The position numbers and the translations under genes were made by a program. Below, piece by piece: positions 24,829 to 32,194 of a stretch of DNA of 46,643 nucleotides. The stretch comes from Actinocatenispora comari. Its GTDB lineage: Bacteria; Actinomycetota; Actinomycetes; Mycobacteriales; Micromonosporaceae. Location of the stretch: contig NZ_BOPO01000041.1 of the NCBI RefSeq assembly GCF_017312725.1, forward strand, positions 1 to 46,643. The letters are read 5' to 3'. Numbering within the stretch: position 1 is the first letter of the stretch; each line of letters opens with the position of its first letter. The notes under the pieces were generated by a model, which saw only the letters and a list, made by a program, of their open reading frames with translations, did not search any database and was not told the DNA's origin.

Positions 24829-26141
24829 CGTGTCGCTCCTGTCTGCTCGGTGGTCGGCGCCGCGTCGGCGCCGTGGTAGCGGGCGGTACTGGCGTGCCAC
24901 TCGCGGCTGCCGCCCAGCCAGGCCCACAGCCCGGCGAGGAAGCGCCGCAGCGCCGGCGAGCCGGCCAGGCTCAGTACCGCCGCCTCGGACTCGAACGTGT
25001 GCATCAGCTCGTCGTGGATGGCCGCACTGCGCTCCACCGCTTCGGTGAGCGAGCAGTGCTGCTCGGCCGCCAGTACCCGGGGCAGGTTGGTGTCGGTGGG
25101 GTCCTCCTTCGCCATCGAGTACAGGTCGTTGACCAGCACGCTCGCGGTGCCGGCGAGGGTGAAGGCGCGCCGTACCCGCGGGTCGGCGAACTCGGCGGCC
25201 GGCAGTTCGTAGCCGGCGACCGGGTCGATGAGCACCATGCAGGGCAGGAAGCTGTTCTCGTGCCGGTGCAGCAGGTACTCCCACACCGGCGGCATCTGCT
25301 CGGTGGTGCGCCAGACGGCTTCCTGGTTGTACGCCACGAACATCACCGACAGCTCGTGCCGCAGCCGGGCCACCTGCGCCGCGGTCGCGTACCGGGACAG
25401 GTTGTCCAGGCTGTCGCGCAGCGCCACCATCACCGGGTCGCCGCGCCGATGCTCGTCCAGCTGGCTGGCGTACGGCTCGGGCAGGTGGGCCGGATCGATG
25501 GCGGTGTAGGCGATCGCGAGGCGCTGGCCGAGCCGCTCGGGTACCGCCTGCTCGGCCTCGCCGTCGACGTAGTGGTCGTCGACCGACCACTCGGCCAGCG
25601 CGCACTTGGCCGCGGCGAGCAGCCGGTCGGCGTCGTCGCTCTCCGGGTGCGCCAGCATGATCAGCCGGCCGAAGTCGCAGGCGGCGACCCGGTCGAGCTG
25701 GCCCGGGTAGATGCCCACCTCGCCGGCCCACTCGACCAGCCGCGCGTTGACCTCCTCCCCCAGCGCCCGGTCGTCGCGCAGCGCGGGCGGGCAGTACAGC
25801 TCGGGCACGCCGGGCGGCCCGGCCGCGCCGGTCGTGGCGGGCGGTGCCGGGGTCGGGATGCGCAGGGCGCTCGTGCCCAGCCCGGCCGGCAGCATCCAGT
25901 CCGCCGAGGCCGTCGGCGGCAACGGGGCCGGTGCCGGCGGCAGCGGGCCCGGCGTCGAGCCGGTCGATCCGGTCGAGCCGGCCGGCACCGGGTCCGTCGG
26001 CGCGGTCGGGCCGGCCGGGGTCGCGACCGCGTCGGGCAGGGTGCGCGGCGCCGGTCGGCCCACCGTGGACAGCAGGGCCAGTACCAGCCGGCTCGCCTCG
26101 CTGTCCGCCGGTGCCGCCGCGGTACGGGTCAGCAGGGTCAC
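24825..26141 (-). CDS. 2-methylisoborneol synthase, probable encapsulin cargo
   Basis: Class I terpene cyclase turning 2-methyl-GPP into the earthy volatile 2-methylisoborneol. 438 residues. Residues 1-115 are Pro/Ala/Gly/Thr-rich and predicted disordered; within them GLGTSALRIPTP (87-98) resembles the conserved patch seen in other MIB synthases. The cyclase domain carries the first metal site DDHYVD (188-193) and the second NDLYSMAKE (338-346, with Asn338, Ser342, Glu346). In family 2B encapsulin systems such disordered N-terminal regions are the cargo-loading part; here this is inference. GTG start with GAGGAGG 5 nt upstream; 26 nt after the shell gene, overlapping the methyltransferase start by 4 nt. 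Confidence 0.96.
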   Translation of the reverse strand: MTLLTRTAAAPADSEASRLVLALLSTVGRPAPRTLPDAVATPAGPTAPTDPVPAGSTGSTGSTPGPLPPAPAPLPPTASADWMLPAGLGTSALRIPTPAPPATTGAAGPPGVPELYCPPALRDDRALGEEVNARLVEWAGEVGIYPGQLDRVAACDFGRLIMLAHPESDDADRLLAAAKCALAEWSVDDHYVDGEAEQAVPERLGQRLAIAYTAIDPAHLPEPYASQLDEHRRGDPVMVALRDSLDNLSRYATAAQVARLRHELSVMFVAYNQEAVWRTTEQMPPVWEYLLHRHENSFLPCMVLIDPVAGYELPAAEFADPRVRRAFTLAGTASVLVNDLYSMAKEDPTDTNLPRVLAAEQHCSLTEAVERSAAIHDELMHTFESEAAVLSLAGSPALRRFLAGLWAWLGGSREWHASTARYHGADAAPTTEQTGATR

Positions 26142-26167
26142 GGGATCCTCCTCGTCGGCGACACGGA

Positions 26168-27589
26168 TCAGGCCGCGGGCGCGCCGAGCTCGGCGTCCTC
26201 CAGCACGCCGAGCGCGTCGGGTACCAGCACCGCGGCCGAGAAGTACGCGCTGACCAGGTAGCCGATGATCGCCTGCTCGTCGATGCCCATGAACCGCACG
26301 TTGAGCCCCGGCTCGTACTCCTCCGGGATCGACGCCGGGCGAAGCCCCACCACGCCTTGGTCCGCCTCACCGGTACGCATGGCGAGGATCGACGAGGTGT
26401 GGTGCTGCGACACCGGGATCTTGCCGCACGGGAAGATCGGCACGCCGCGCCAGGACGGCACCCGGTGCCCGTCCACCTCGACCGGGTCCGGGTAGATGCC
26501 GCGCTTGGTGCACTCCCGGCCGAACGCGGCGATCGCCTTGGGGTGGGCCAAAAACAGCCTGGTGCTGCGCCGCATGCACAGCAGCTCGTCCAGGTCGTCC
26601 GGGGTCGGCGGGCCGGTGCGGGTGCGGATGCGCTGCTTGAGGTCCGCCTGGTGCAGCAGCCCGAACTCGGCGTTGTTGACCAGCTCGTACTCCTGCCGTT
26701 CGCGCAGCGCCTCGATGGTCAGCCGCAGCTGCTGCTGCGTCTGGTTCATCGGGTCGTTGTACAGGTCGGCCACCCGGCTGTGCACCCGCAGCACCGTCTG
26801 CGCCACCGACAGCTCGTACTCCCGCGGCCGGGTCTCGTAGTCGGCGAACGTACCGGGCAGCGTCGCCTCGCCGGTGTGCCCGGACGACAGCTCGATGTCC
26901 GCCTCACCATGCTTGTTGTGCGGCAACGAGTCCCGCGCCCCGGCCGAGTCGGCGGCGAGGTGCTCGCGCAACGCCGGCGACGCGTCGGACAGTTGCGCGA
27001 ACGCGGTCACCGGCAGGGTCAGTACGGTGCAGGCGGTCGCGGCCCGGGCGGTGAACTCCCAGATCGTGTCCGGCCGGGTCAGCGCCTCGGCGCCGAAGTA
27101 GTCGCCGTCGCCGAGCACGCCGAGCACCGCCTGGTCGCCGTACTTGCCGGTGCCGATCTTGGTGACCTTGCCGTGCGCGATCAGGAACACCGCCTCGGCC
27201 GGGTTGCCGAAGTCGGCGAGCACCTCGCCGGCGGAGTACTCGTGCTGCTCGCACCGCTGGGCCAGCGCCTGCAGCACCTCGTCGTCGTCGAAGCCGCGCA
27301 GCGCCGGCAGTTCGGTCAGCTCCCGCGGCACCACCTCGACCCGGGCGCCGACGTTGGAGAACGTCAGCCGGTTGTCGCCGACCACGTAGGTCAGCCGGCG
27401 GTTGACCCGGTAGGTACCGCTGGTGACGCCGATCCACGGCAGTCGCCGCTGCAGCCAGCGCGACGAGATGCCCTGCATCTGCGGTTCGGACTTGGTGGTG
27501 GTGGCGAGATTGCGGGCCGCCACCGTGCTGAGGCTGCGGGTGCGGTCCTCGTCGGTCTGTGCCTGCTCTGGCTGGATCGTCTCGGTCAC
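26168..27589 (-). CDS. Family 2B encapsulin shell protein with cNMP-binding domain (EshA-like)
   Basis: A 473-residue HK97-fold capsid protein, the builder of a protein nanocompartment. N-terminal arm and first part of the shell fold (1-95), an inserted cyclic-nucleotide-binding domain (about 97-200; [22 protein letters not shown], phosphate cassette [19 protein letters not shown]), then the remaining HK97 fold (about 225-473; [42 protein letters not shown]). The family was earlier annotated as Crp-type regulator, but there is no helix-turn-helix. The cassette is altered (GAEAL instead of GEXAL, Arg displaced), so ligand choice may differ. Directly followed by the cyclase and methyltransferase, its expected cargo. 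The upstream ribosome site is weak and no clear promoter is seen in the 153-bp gap. Confidence 0.93.
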   Translation of the reverse strand: MTETIQPEQAQTDEDRTRSLSTVAARNLATTTKSEPQMQGISSRWLQRRLPWIGVTSGTYRVNRRLTYVVGDNRLTFSNVGARVEVVPRELTELPALRGFDDDEVLQALAQRCEQHEYSAGEVLADFGNPAEAVFLIAHGKVTKIGTGKYGDQAVLGVLGDGDYFGAEALTRPDTIWEFTARAATACTVLTLPVTAFAQLSDASPALREHLAADSAGARDSLPHNKHGEADIELSSGHTGEATLPGTFADYETRPREYELSVAQTVLRVHSRVADLYNDPMNQTQQQLRLTIEALRERQEYELVNNAEFGLLHQADLKQRIRTRTGPPTPDDLDELLCMRRSTRLFLAHPKAIAAFGRECTKRGIYPDPVEVDGHRVPSWRGVPIFPCGKIPVSQHHTSSILAMRTGEADQGVVGLRPASIPEEYEPGLNVRFMGIDEQAIIGYLVSAYFSAAVLVPDALGVLEDAELGAPAA

Positions 27590-27644
27590 GATCTCACACC
27601 GCCAATCGGTTCGTGGATGGACTGGGCCGTCACGGTTTCGGGCA

Positions 27645-27680
27645 CACCGGACCGACGGAGCGGGCCCGGCCCGTCCGGTG
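27645..27680 (-). terminator. Hairpin between the AOC-like gene and the shell gene
   Basis: CACCGGAC / GTCCGGTG (8 bp) around a GC-rich centre with an inner GGGCC/GGCCC pair. It may end or attenuate read-through from the upstream pair of genes into the encapsulin operon. Confidence 0.5.
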
Positions 27681-27742
27681 CGATCGGCTCTGGTTCGCTT
27701 GCGGTACCGGCGATCCGCCGGTGCGGGTTCGCCGGTGGACGG

Positions 27743-28267
27743 TCAGCCGGCGAGGTGCACGGTCAGGTCGATCTTCTTCTCGTCCGGCCAGACCACGTCG
27801 ACCGTGCCGGCGGCCCGGGCGTAGCTTCCGGTACCGCCGAGGATCGCGCCGGTGGACGTGCGCGGGTAGTCGCCGAACCGGTCGATCACCCGCTGGTAGT
27901 GGATGTCGCCGTCGGCCAGGTGCAGCACGATCATGCCGAACACCACCGGCTGGGCGGTGCTCTTGAGGTCCACCACCGCCGAGCTCGACCACGCGGTACC
28001 GGCGGCCTTTCCGTCGCCGTCGACCAGGTCGAAGGTGGCGATGTAGCCGATGCCCAGCGTCGGTGCGGCCGGCAGGGTGAGCTGGGTCCGGGTCGCGACC
28101 AGCGTGAGCGGGTCTGCCGCGGGTGATCCGGCCGCCCGCTCCCCCGGCCCGCCCGCGGGTCCGGTCGAGCCCGGCGGTGCGCCGAACGCCGGGCTCGACG
28201 CCGCGAGCGAGGCGCCGGCCAGCGGTGCCGCGACGGCGAGTCCGAGCGCGACTCGTCGGGTACTCAT
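27743..28267 (-). CDS. Secreted allene oxide cyclase barrel-like protein
   Basis: A 174-residue protein with a signal peptide (MSTRRVALGLAVAAPLAGAS ... FGA) and a beta-barrel domain resembling the plant allene-oxide-cyclase/dirigent-like fold: LTLPAAPTLGIGYIATFDLV, VFGMIVLHLADGDIHYQ, and GAILGGTGSYARAAGTVDVV, the last being the typical glycine-rich dirigent/AOC turn. Actinobacterial members are exported and of unknown function; a lipid-like ligand is possible by analogy. The ATG at 28267 is preferred (GAGG 8 nt upstream) to the GTG at 28276. It lies 18 nt after the DUF4239 gene, same operon, and 153 bp before the shell gene. Confidence 0.8.
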   Translation of the reverse strand: MSTRRVALGLAVAAPLAGASLAASSPAFGAPPGSTGPAGGPGERAAGSPAADPLTLVATRTQLTLPAAPTLGIGYIATFDLVDGDGKAAGTAWSSSAVVDLKSTAQPVVFGMIVLHLADGDIHYQRVIDRFGDYPRTSTGAILGGTGSYARAAGTVDVVWPDEKKIDLTVHLAG

Positions 28268-28285
28268 CGAAACCACCTCGATTCG

Positions 28286-29038
28286 TCAGGGGTACTGCCG
28301 GAACTTTCCGAGCACCTCGGTGAAGGCGTCCGGGCCGACACCGAGCGACCCGGCGTACGGGTGTCCCATCTGCTGCACCAGCCACAGCGTGAAGGCCAGC
28401 AGGCCGGCCACCGCCGCGCACATCAGGATCTGGTGCCGCAGCCGGCCGTACCCGAACGACAGGGTGAAGCCGACCGTGATCGCGCCGCCGGCGAGCAGCC
28501 CGACCCACATCACCGTCGGTACCGGCGAGTCGGCCCGGCTGGTGCGGTTGCGGCGGGCGTCGACGGTCTGGTCGACCGAGTCGAGGATCTGGGTCATCAG
28601 CACCTGGCCGCGGTAGTCCTGCGGGCGGTAACTGAGGATCACCACCCGCATCTGCGCCACGTCGGCGACCGCGCGCGAGCTGGTGGCGCCGTGCGCCATC
28701 GCCGGCCACTCCTCGGTGGCGACGGTCTCGGCGTACGAGCGGGCCAGGTCCTTGAGCTGGTCGCGTTGCGGTTGCGGCAGGGCGCGCGCGGTGAAGTAGA
28801 TCGCCGAGACGTCGCTCGCCTCGGCCTGGCTGTAGTGCTGCGCGTCGTCGTTGGTCTGCCACACCTGTACCACGACGAAGGCCAGCAGCACCGCGTACAG
28901 CACGCCGACCATGTTGAAGATGGTGCTGGCGACCTCGTGGTCGAGGGTGCGCCGGTCGCCGGCCCAACGGTCGATGACGACCAGTACCAGGGCCACCGCG
29001 GCGACGGCCGCGGCGGTGACGAGCAGCCCGGACATCAT
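28286..29038 (-). CDS. DUF4239 (bestrophin-like) membrane protein
   Basis: A 250-residue protein with four predicted helices: one at the N-terminus, one at about 42-60 (NMVGVLYAVLLAFVVVQVW), and two near the C-terminus (VMWVGLLAGGAITVGFTLSF, LMCAAVAGLLAFTLWLV), with a helical soluble region between. It matches the DUF4239 family, distantly related to bestrophin channels; function unproven. First gene after the strong promoter at 29220-29248, with a leader of about 175 nt. The first of two ATG codons (29038) is chosen; the ribosome site is G-rich but not sharp. Confidence 0.8.
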   Translation of the reverse strand: MMSGLLVTAAAVAAVALVLVVIDRWAGDRRTLDHEVASTIFNMVGVLYAVLLAFVVVQVWQTNDDAQHYSQAEASDVSAIYFTARALPQPQRDQLKDLARSYAETVATEEWPAMAHGATSSRAVADVAQMRVVILSYRPQDYRGQVLMTQILDSVDQTVDARRNRTSRADSPVPTVMWVGLLAGGAITVGFTLSFGYGRLRHQILMCAAVAGLLAFTLWLVQQMGHPYAGSLGVGPDAFTEVLGKFRQYP

Positions 29039-29358
29039 CGACGACCCGCCCCCGTGGCGGGGGTCGCCGGGGCGCCGCCGGTACCGCCGCACTGACTGTC
29101 CACTGTGGACTTGTCGAACGCGCGGCGGTACCTGGCCATCACCCCACACCACCCATTCGCCGTCGTCTCAGCCTCGGGTTCCCGGCCACCGCGAGGATCA
29201 CTCGTAGTAGCCGCCGATGACTTTAAGTAGCAGACGGATGGCGGGCAAGGAGTCTGTCAGTTTTGTTTTTTCTCCCGCAAATCACCACAAGTCGGAACTG
29301 GTGGAGTAGCGTGTTCCGCCCGGCGCCGGACGCACGGCGGTCGGCTCGAGACCGGGGT
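29039..29358 (-). other. Intergenic region, 320 bp, with an AT-rich island
   Basis: Lies between the O-methyltransferase stop and the DUF4239 start. It contains the promoter at 29220-29248 and, just upstream of it on the minus strand, an A-rich run (GAGAAAAAACAAAACTG, 29258-29274 on the complement) that stands out in this genome and could serve as an UP element. Confidence 0.65.
29220..29248 (-). promoter_or_regulatory. Promoter of the DUF4239-AOC operon
   Basis: TTGCCC (29243-29248), 17-bp spacer, TAAAGT (29220-29225), with an A-rich segment upstream. The start is predicted near 29213. This is the most consensus-like vegetative promoter I found here. Confidence 0.75.
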
Positions 29359-30045
29359 TCAGGCCTCGACCAGCGCGATCGCGAACCCGTCGTACCCCTT
29401 GGTACCGACCGTCTGCAGCGCCGTGGCAGACAGCCGTGGCTCCGCGGCCACCCGGGCGAGGAACTCGCGCACGCCCCGTACCCGGGGGTCGGCGTGCTCC
29501 GGCTCGATCACCGCACCGTCACGGATCACGTTGTCCGCCACCAGGACCGTGCCCGGTCGCGACAGCCGCAACGACCAGTCGAGGTAGCCGGGATAGTTGT
29601 CCTTGTCGGCGTCGATGAAGATCAGGTCGAACGGGCCGGCGCCGCCGGCGACCAGCTCCGGCAGCGTGTCCAGCGCCGCACCGACCACGACCTCCACCCG
29701 GTCGGCCAGCCCGGCCCGGGCGATGTTGCCGCGGGCCACCTCGGCGTGCCGCGGCTCGTACTCCAGGGTGGTCAGCCGGCCGCCCTCGGGCAGCGCGCGG
29801 GCCAGCCAGATCGTGCTGTAGCCGCCGAGCGTGCCGATCTCCAGGATCCGGCGGGCACCGCACATCCGGGCCAGCAGCTCCAGCAGCCGGCCCTGGTTCG
29901 GGGCGACCGCGATCTCGGGCAGTCCGGCCGCGCGCGAATCGGCCAGCGCCGCCGCGAGCGCCGGATCGGCCGGCACCAGCAGCTCACTGAGATAGTCGTC
30001 GACCGCATGCCATTTCTGTTCGCTCGTACCAGCCTGTTCGCTCAT
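29359..30045 (-). CDS. Class I SAM-dependent O-methyltransferase
   Basis: A 228-residue catechol/caffeoyl-CoA-type methyltransferase (methyltransf_3 family). SAM motif RILEIGTLGGYSTIWLARALP at about 69-89, metal-binding FDLIFIDADKDNYPGYLDW, and VLVADNVIRDGAV. The ATG overlaps the stop of the ROK gene (ATGA), so it is translated as the last gene of the manA-like/LacI/ROK transcript. Its link to sugar use is unclear. A TAGCGT 7 nt before the ATG could also give a separate leaderless message. Confidence 0.93.
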   Translation of the reverse strand: MSEQAGTSEQKWHAVDDYLSELLVPADPALAAALADSRAAGLPEIAVAPNQGRLLELLARMCGARRILEIGTLGGYSTIWLARALPEGGRLTTLEYEPRHAEVARGNIARAGLADRVEVVVGAALDTLPELVAGGAGPFDLIFIDADKDNYPGYLDWSLRLSRPGTVLVADNVIRDGAVIEPEHADPRVRGVREFLARVAAEPRLSATALQTVGTKGYDGFAIALVEA

Positions 30046-31028
30046 ACCGGCGACGCTAGTACGGCCGCCGGATCGGCGCCGGTGGCTGCGTGGGTCGCGG
30101 CACCGAGCAGCGCGGCCGCCTCGCCGTCGGGCAGCACGACGACCGTGTCGACACCGAGCGCGGCGAGCAGCGGCGGCCCCACGATCGGCCAGGCGGCGGT
30201 GATCGAGCCGCCGAACACCACCACGTCCGGCCGGAACCCGACCAGCCACGGCGCCAGCGCGGCACCGAGCGCGGTCATCGCCGTGCGCACCGTCTCGGTG
30301 GCGATCTCGTCACCCGCCGCCGCCAGCGCGGTCAGCTCGCGCAGGCCGTCGACCTGCCGCCCGGTGCGCTGCGCGTACCGGGCGGTCATCGCTCGGGTGG
30401 AGGCGGTGTCCTCCAGCGGGCGACCGGCGATGGTCAGCCGGTCGGCGCGGCCCTCCGGCGGCACCAGCGGACCGTCCTCGACGACCCGGTCACCGTCCAG
30501 GAACGCCGATCCGACACCGGTACCGAGGGTGAACGCGGCGAGCCGACCGGCGTCCGGCGCCTGCAACCGGCGGGCACCGAGCGCGAACGCCGACGCGTCG
30601 TTGAGGAACCGCAACCGGTCCGGCCGCACGCCGAGCCGCTCGGCGAGTCGGTCGCCGACCGGTACGTCGCGCAGCGAGGCGAACTTGCCGACGCCGCGGT
30701 AGCGCGCGATGCCGGTGGCGTAGTCGAACGGCCCCGGTACGGCAAGGCCCCACCGGTCGGCGAGCCGGCCCGGGCAGCGATCGACCAGTTCGCCTGCGGT
30801 GGCGGCGATCGCGGCGAGCAGCGTGTCGGCGTCCGCGGCCGGGTCCAGCCCGGCCCGGCACCGGCTGCCGGCGACGACGGTACCGGCGGCCAGGTCCACC
30901 GCCGCGGCCGTCACGTGCGACCCGCCGACCTCGACCGCCGGCCGGTACTCCGCTGCCGGCCCGGCGGCGCGGCCGTCGGTCGGCCCGGTGCCGGCGGCGC
31001 TCGGTGCGGTGCCGCGGTGCGCGGTCAT
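30042..31028 (-). CDS. ROK family sugar kinase
   Basis: A 328-residue ROK (repressor/ORF/kinase) protein without a DNA-binding domain, so a kinase, likely for a hexose such as mannose or a derivative. EVGGSHVTAAAVDL is the first phosphate loop, FLNDASAFALGARRL carries the catalytic Asp region, and FTLGTGVGSAFLDG the second phosphate motif. The Cys-rich zinc motif of many ROK kinases is not present. Overlaps lacI upstream and the methyltransferase downstream by ATGA junctions, showing one operon. Confidence 0.9.
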   Translation of the reverse strand: MTAHRGTAPSAAGTGPTDGRAAGPAAEYRPAVEVGGSHVTAAAVDLAAGTVVAGSRCRAGLDPAADADTLLAAIAATAGELVDRCPGRLADRWGLAVPGPFDYATGIARYRGVGKFASLRDVPVGDRLAERLGVRPDRLRFLNDASAFALGARRLQAPDAGRLAAFTLGTGVGSAFLDGDRVVEDGPLVPPEGRADRLTIAGRPLEDTASTRAMTARYAQRTGRQVDGLRELTALAAAGDEIATETVRTAMTALGAALAPWLVGFRPDVVVFGGSITAAWPIVGPPLLAALGVDTVVVLPDGEAAALLGAATHAATGADPAAVLASPV

Positions 31029-32098
31029 CGCGGCTGCCCCGCCGTCACCCGAGCCGGCCGCGGCCGCTGCTGCGTCGAGTAGTCGACCAGCGTGGTCGGC
31101 ACGGTCACCCGACGGGACCGGTGCTGCGCCACCGGGTCGGACCCGGCGAGCTGGTCGAACAGCAGCGTGGCGGCCGACCGGCCGATCTCGATCGGGTCGT
31201 AGGAGACGACGGTCAGCGGCAGGTGCAACACGTCGGCGAGCTCCACATCGTCGAATCCGGCCAGTTCCACCCGCGGCGCCTCGGCGTCGCGGAACCGCAG
31301 CGCGCGCAGCGCACCCACGGTGTTGCGGTTGTTCGCGGTCAGCAGCGCGGTCGGCGGTTCCGACTGGTCGATCAGCTCGTGCGCGGCCGCCTCTATGGTG
31401 TCCACGTCGCCGCGCAGCCGCCGCACGTACCGCTCGTCGACCTCGATGCCCGCCTCGTCCAGCGCGAACGCGTACCCGCGGAACCGCTCCGAGCCGGTCC
31501 ACAGCGCGGCGGGCAGGCCGAGGAAGCCGATCCGGCGGTGGCCGTGCTCGATCAGCCGGCGACAGGCGTCCCGGGTACCGCCGAAGTCGTCGACCAGCAC
31601 GCAGTCGACGTCGGCGCCCATCGGCGGGCTGGCCGCGAGCACCACCGGGGTACCCCGCCGCTGCACCGCGCCGAGATGACCGTGCTCGTGCCCGGCCGGT
31701 ACCACCACCAGGCCGTCCACCCCGCGCTCCAGCAGGTCGTCGACGACCTCGTGCTCGGAGTCCGGGTCGGCGCCGGTCGAGCCGAGCATCACCCGGGCGC
31801 CGTAGCGCACCGCGACCTGCTCGACCCCGACCGCCAGCTGCGAGTAGAACGGGTTGCCGAGGTTGGTGACCAGCAGGCCGATCAGCTCGTGCGGGCCGCC
31901 GGAGCGCAGCCCGCGGGCGAGCTTGTTCGGCCGGTAGCCGAGCGCCGCGACCTCGGCGAGCACCCGTTCCCGCGTCGCCGCGCCGATGCCCGGCCGACCG
32001 CGCAGCGCGCGCGAGACGGTCATCGGGCTCACGCCCAGCCGTTCGGCCACGTCCCGCATCGTCAGCCCGGTCTCCGGACCCGACCCCGAGGACCTCAC
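31025..32098 (-). CDS. LacI family transcriptional regulator
   Basis: A 357-residue repressor. Helix-turn-helix MRDVAERLGVSPMTVSRALRGRPGI and hinge helix LGYRPNKLARGLRSG at the N-terminus, then a periplasmic-binding-type sugar sensor (LIGLLVTNLGNPFYSQLAVG ... ALLTANNRNTVGALRAL). The frame extends to a TTG at 32146, but GTG 32098 has GGGAGG at 7 nt and gives the normal length. It probably controls the divergent mannoside genes through the CG-centred palindromes at 33967 and 34007. Confidence 0.94.
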   Translation of the reverse strand: MRSSGSGPETGLTMRDVAERLGVSPMTVSRALRGRPGIGAATRERVLAEVAALGYRPNKLARGLRSGGPHELIGLLVTNLGNPFYSQLAVGVEQVAVRYGARVMLGSTGADPDSEHEVVDDLLERGVDGLVVVPAGHEHGHLGAVQRRGTPVVLAASPPMGADVDCVLVDDFGGTRDACRRLIEHGHRRIGFLGLPAALWTGSERFRGYAFALDEAGIEVDERYVRRLRGDVDTIEAAAHELIDQSEPPTALLTANNRNTVGALRALRFRDAEAPRVELAGFDDVELADVLHLPLTVVSYDPIEIGRSAATLLFDQLAGSDPVAQHRSRRVTVPTTLVDYSTQQRPRPARVTAGQPR

Positions 32099-32194
32099 GA
32101 CCGGCCCTCCCGCGTCGGAACGCCCATGCGGCACCGCGCCACGCAACGCCGATGACTCGTTCGCCGGCGCGCGCTCATGGTTTGCTCGTTGCCC

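Noticed and set aside
26168-27589. Crp/Fnr-type transcription factor
   Set aside because: It has a cNMP domain but no helix-turn-helix; the flanking sequence has the HK97 shell fold and the neighbours are cyclase and methyltransferase.
29243-29290. Rightward intrinsic terminator at the T-rich tract
   Set aside because: The T-run is not preceded by a stable stem, and no rightward gene ends there; it reads better as an A-rich upstream promoter element on the other strand.
30046-30058. Independent leaderless promoter for the O-methyltransferase (TAGCGT)
   Set aside because: The ATGA overlap with the ROK gene already explains its expression, and the hexamer lies in coding sequence; kept only as a possibility.
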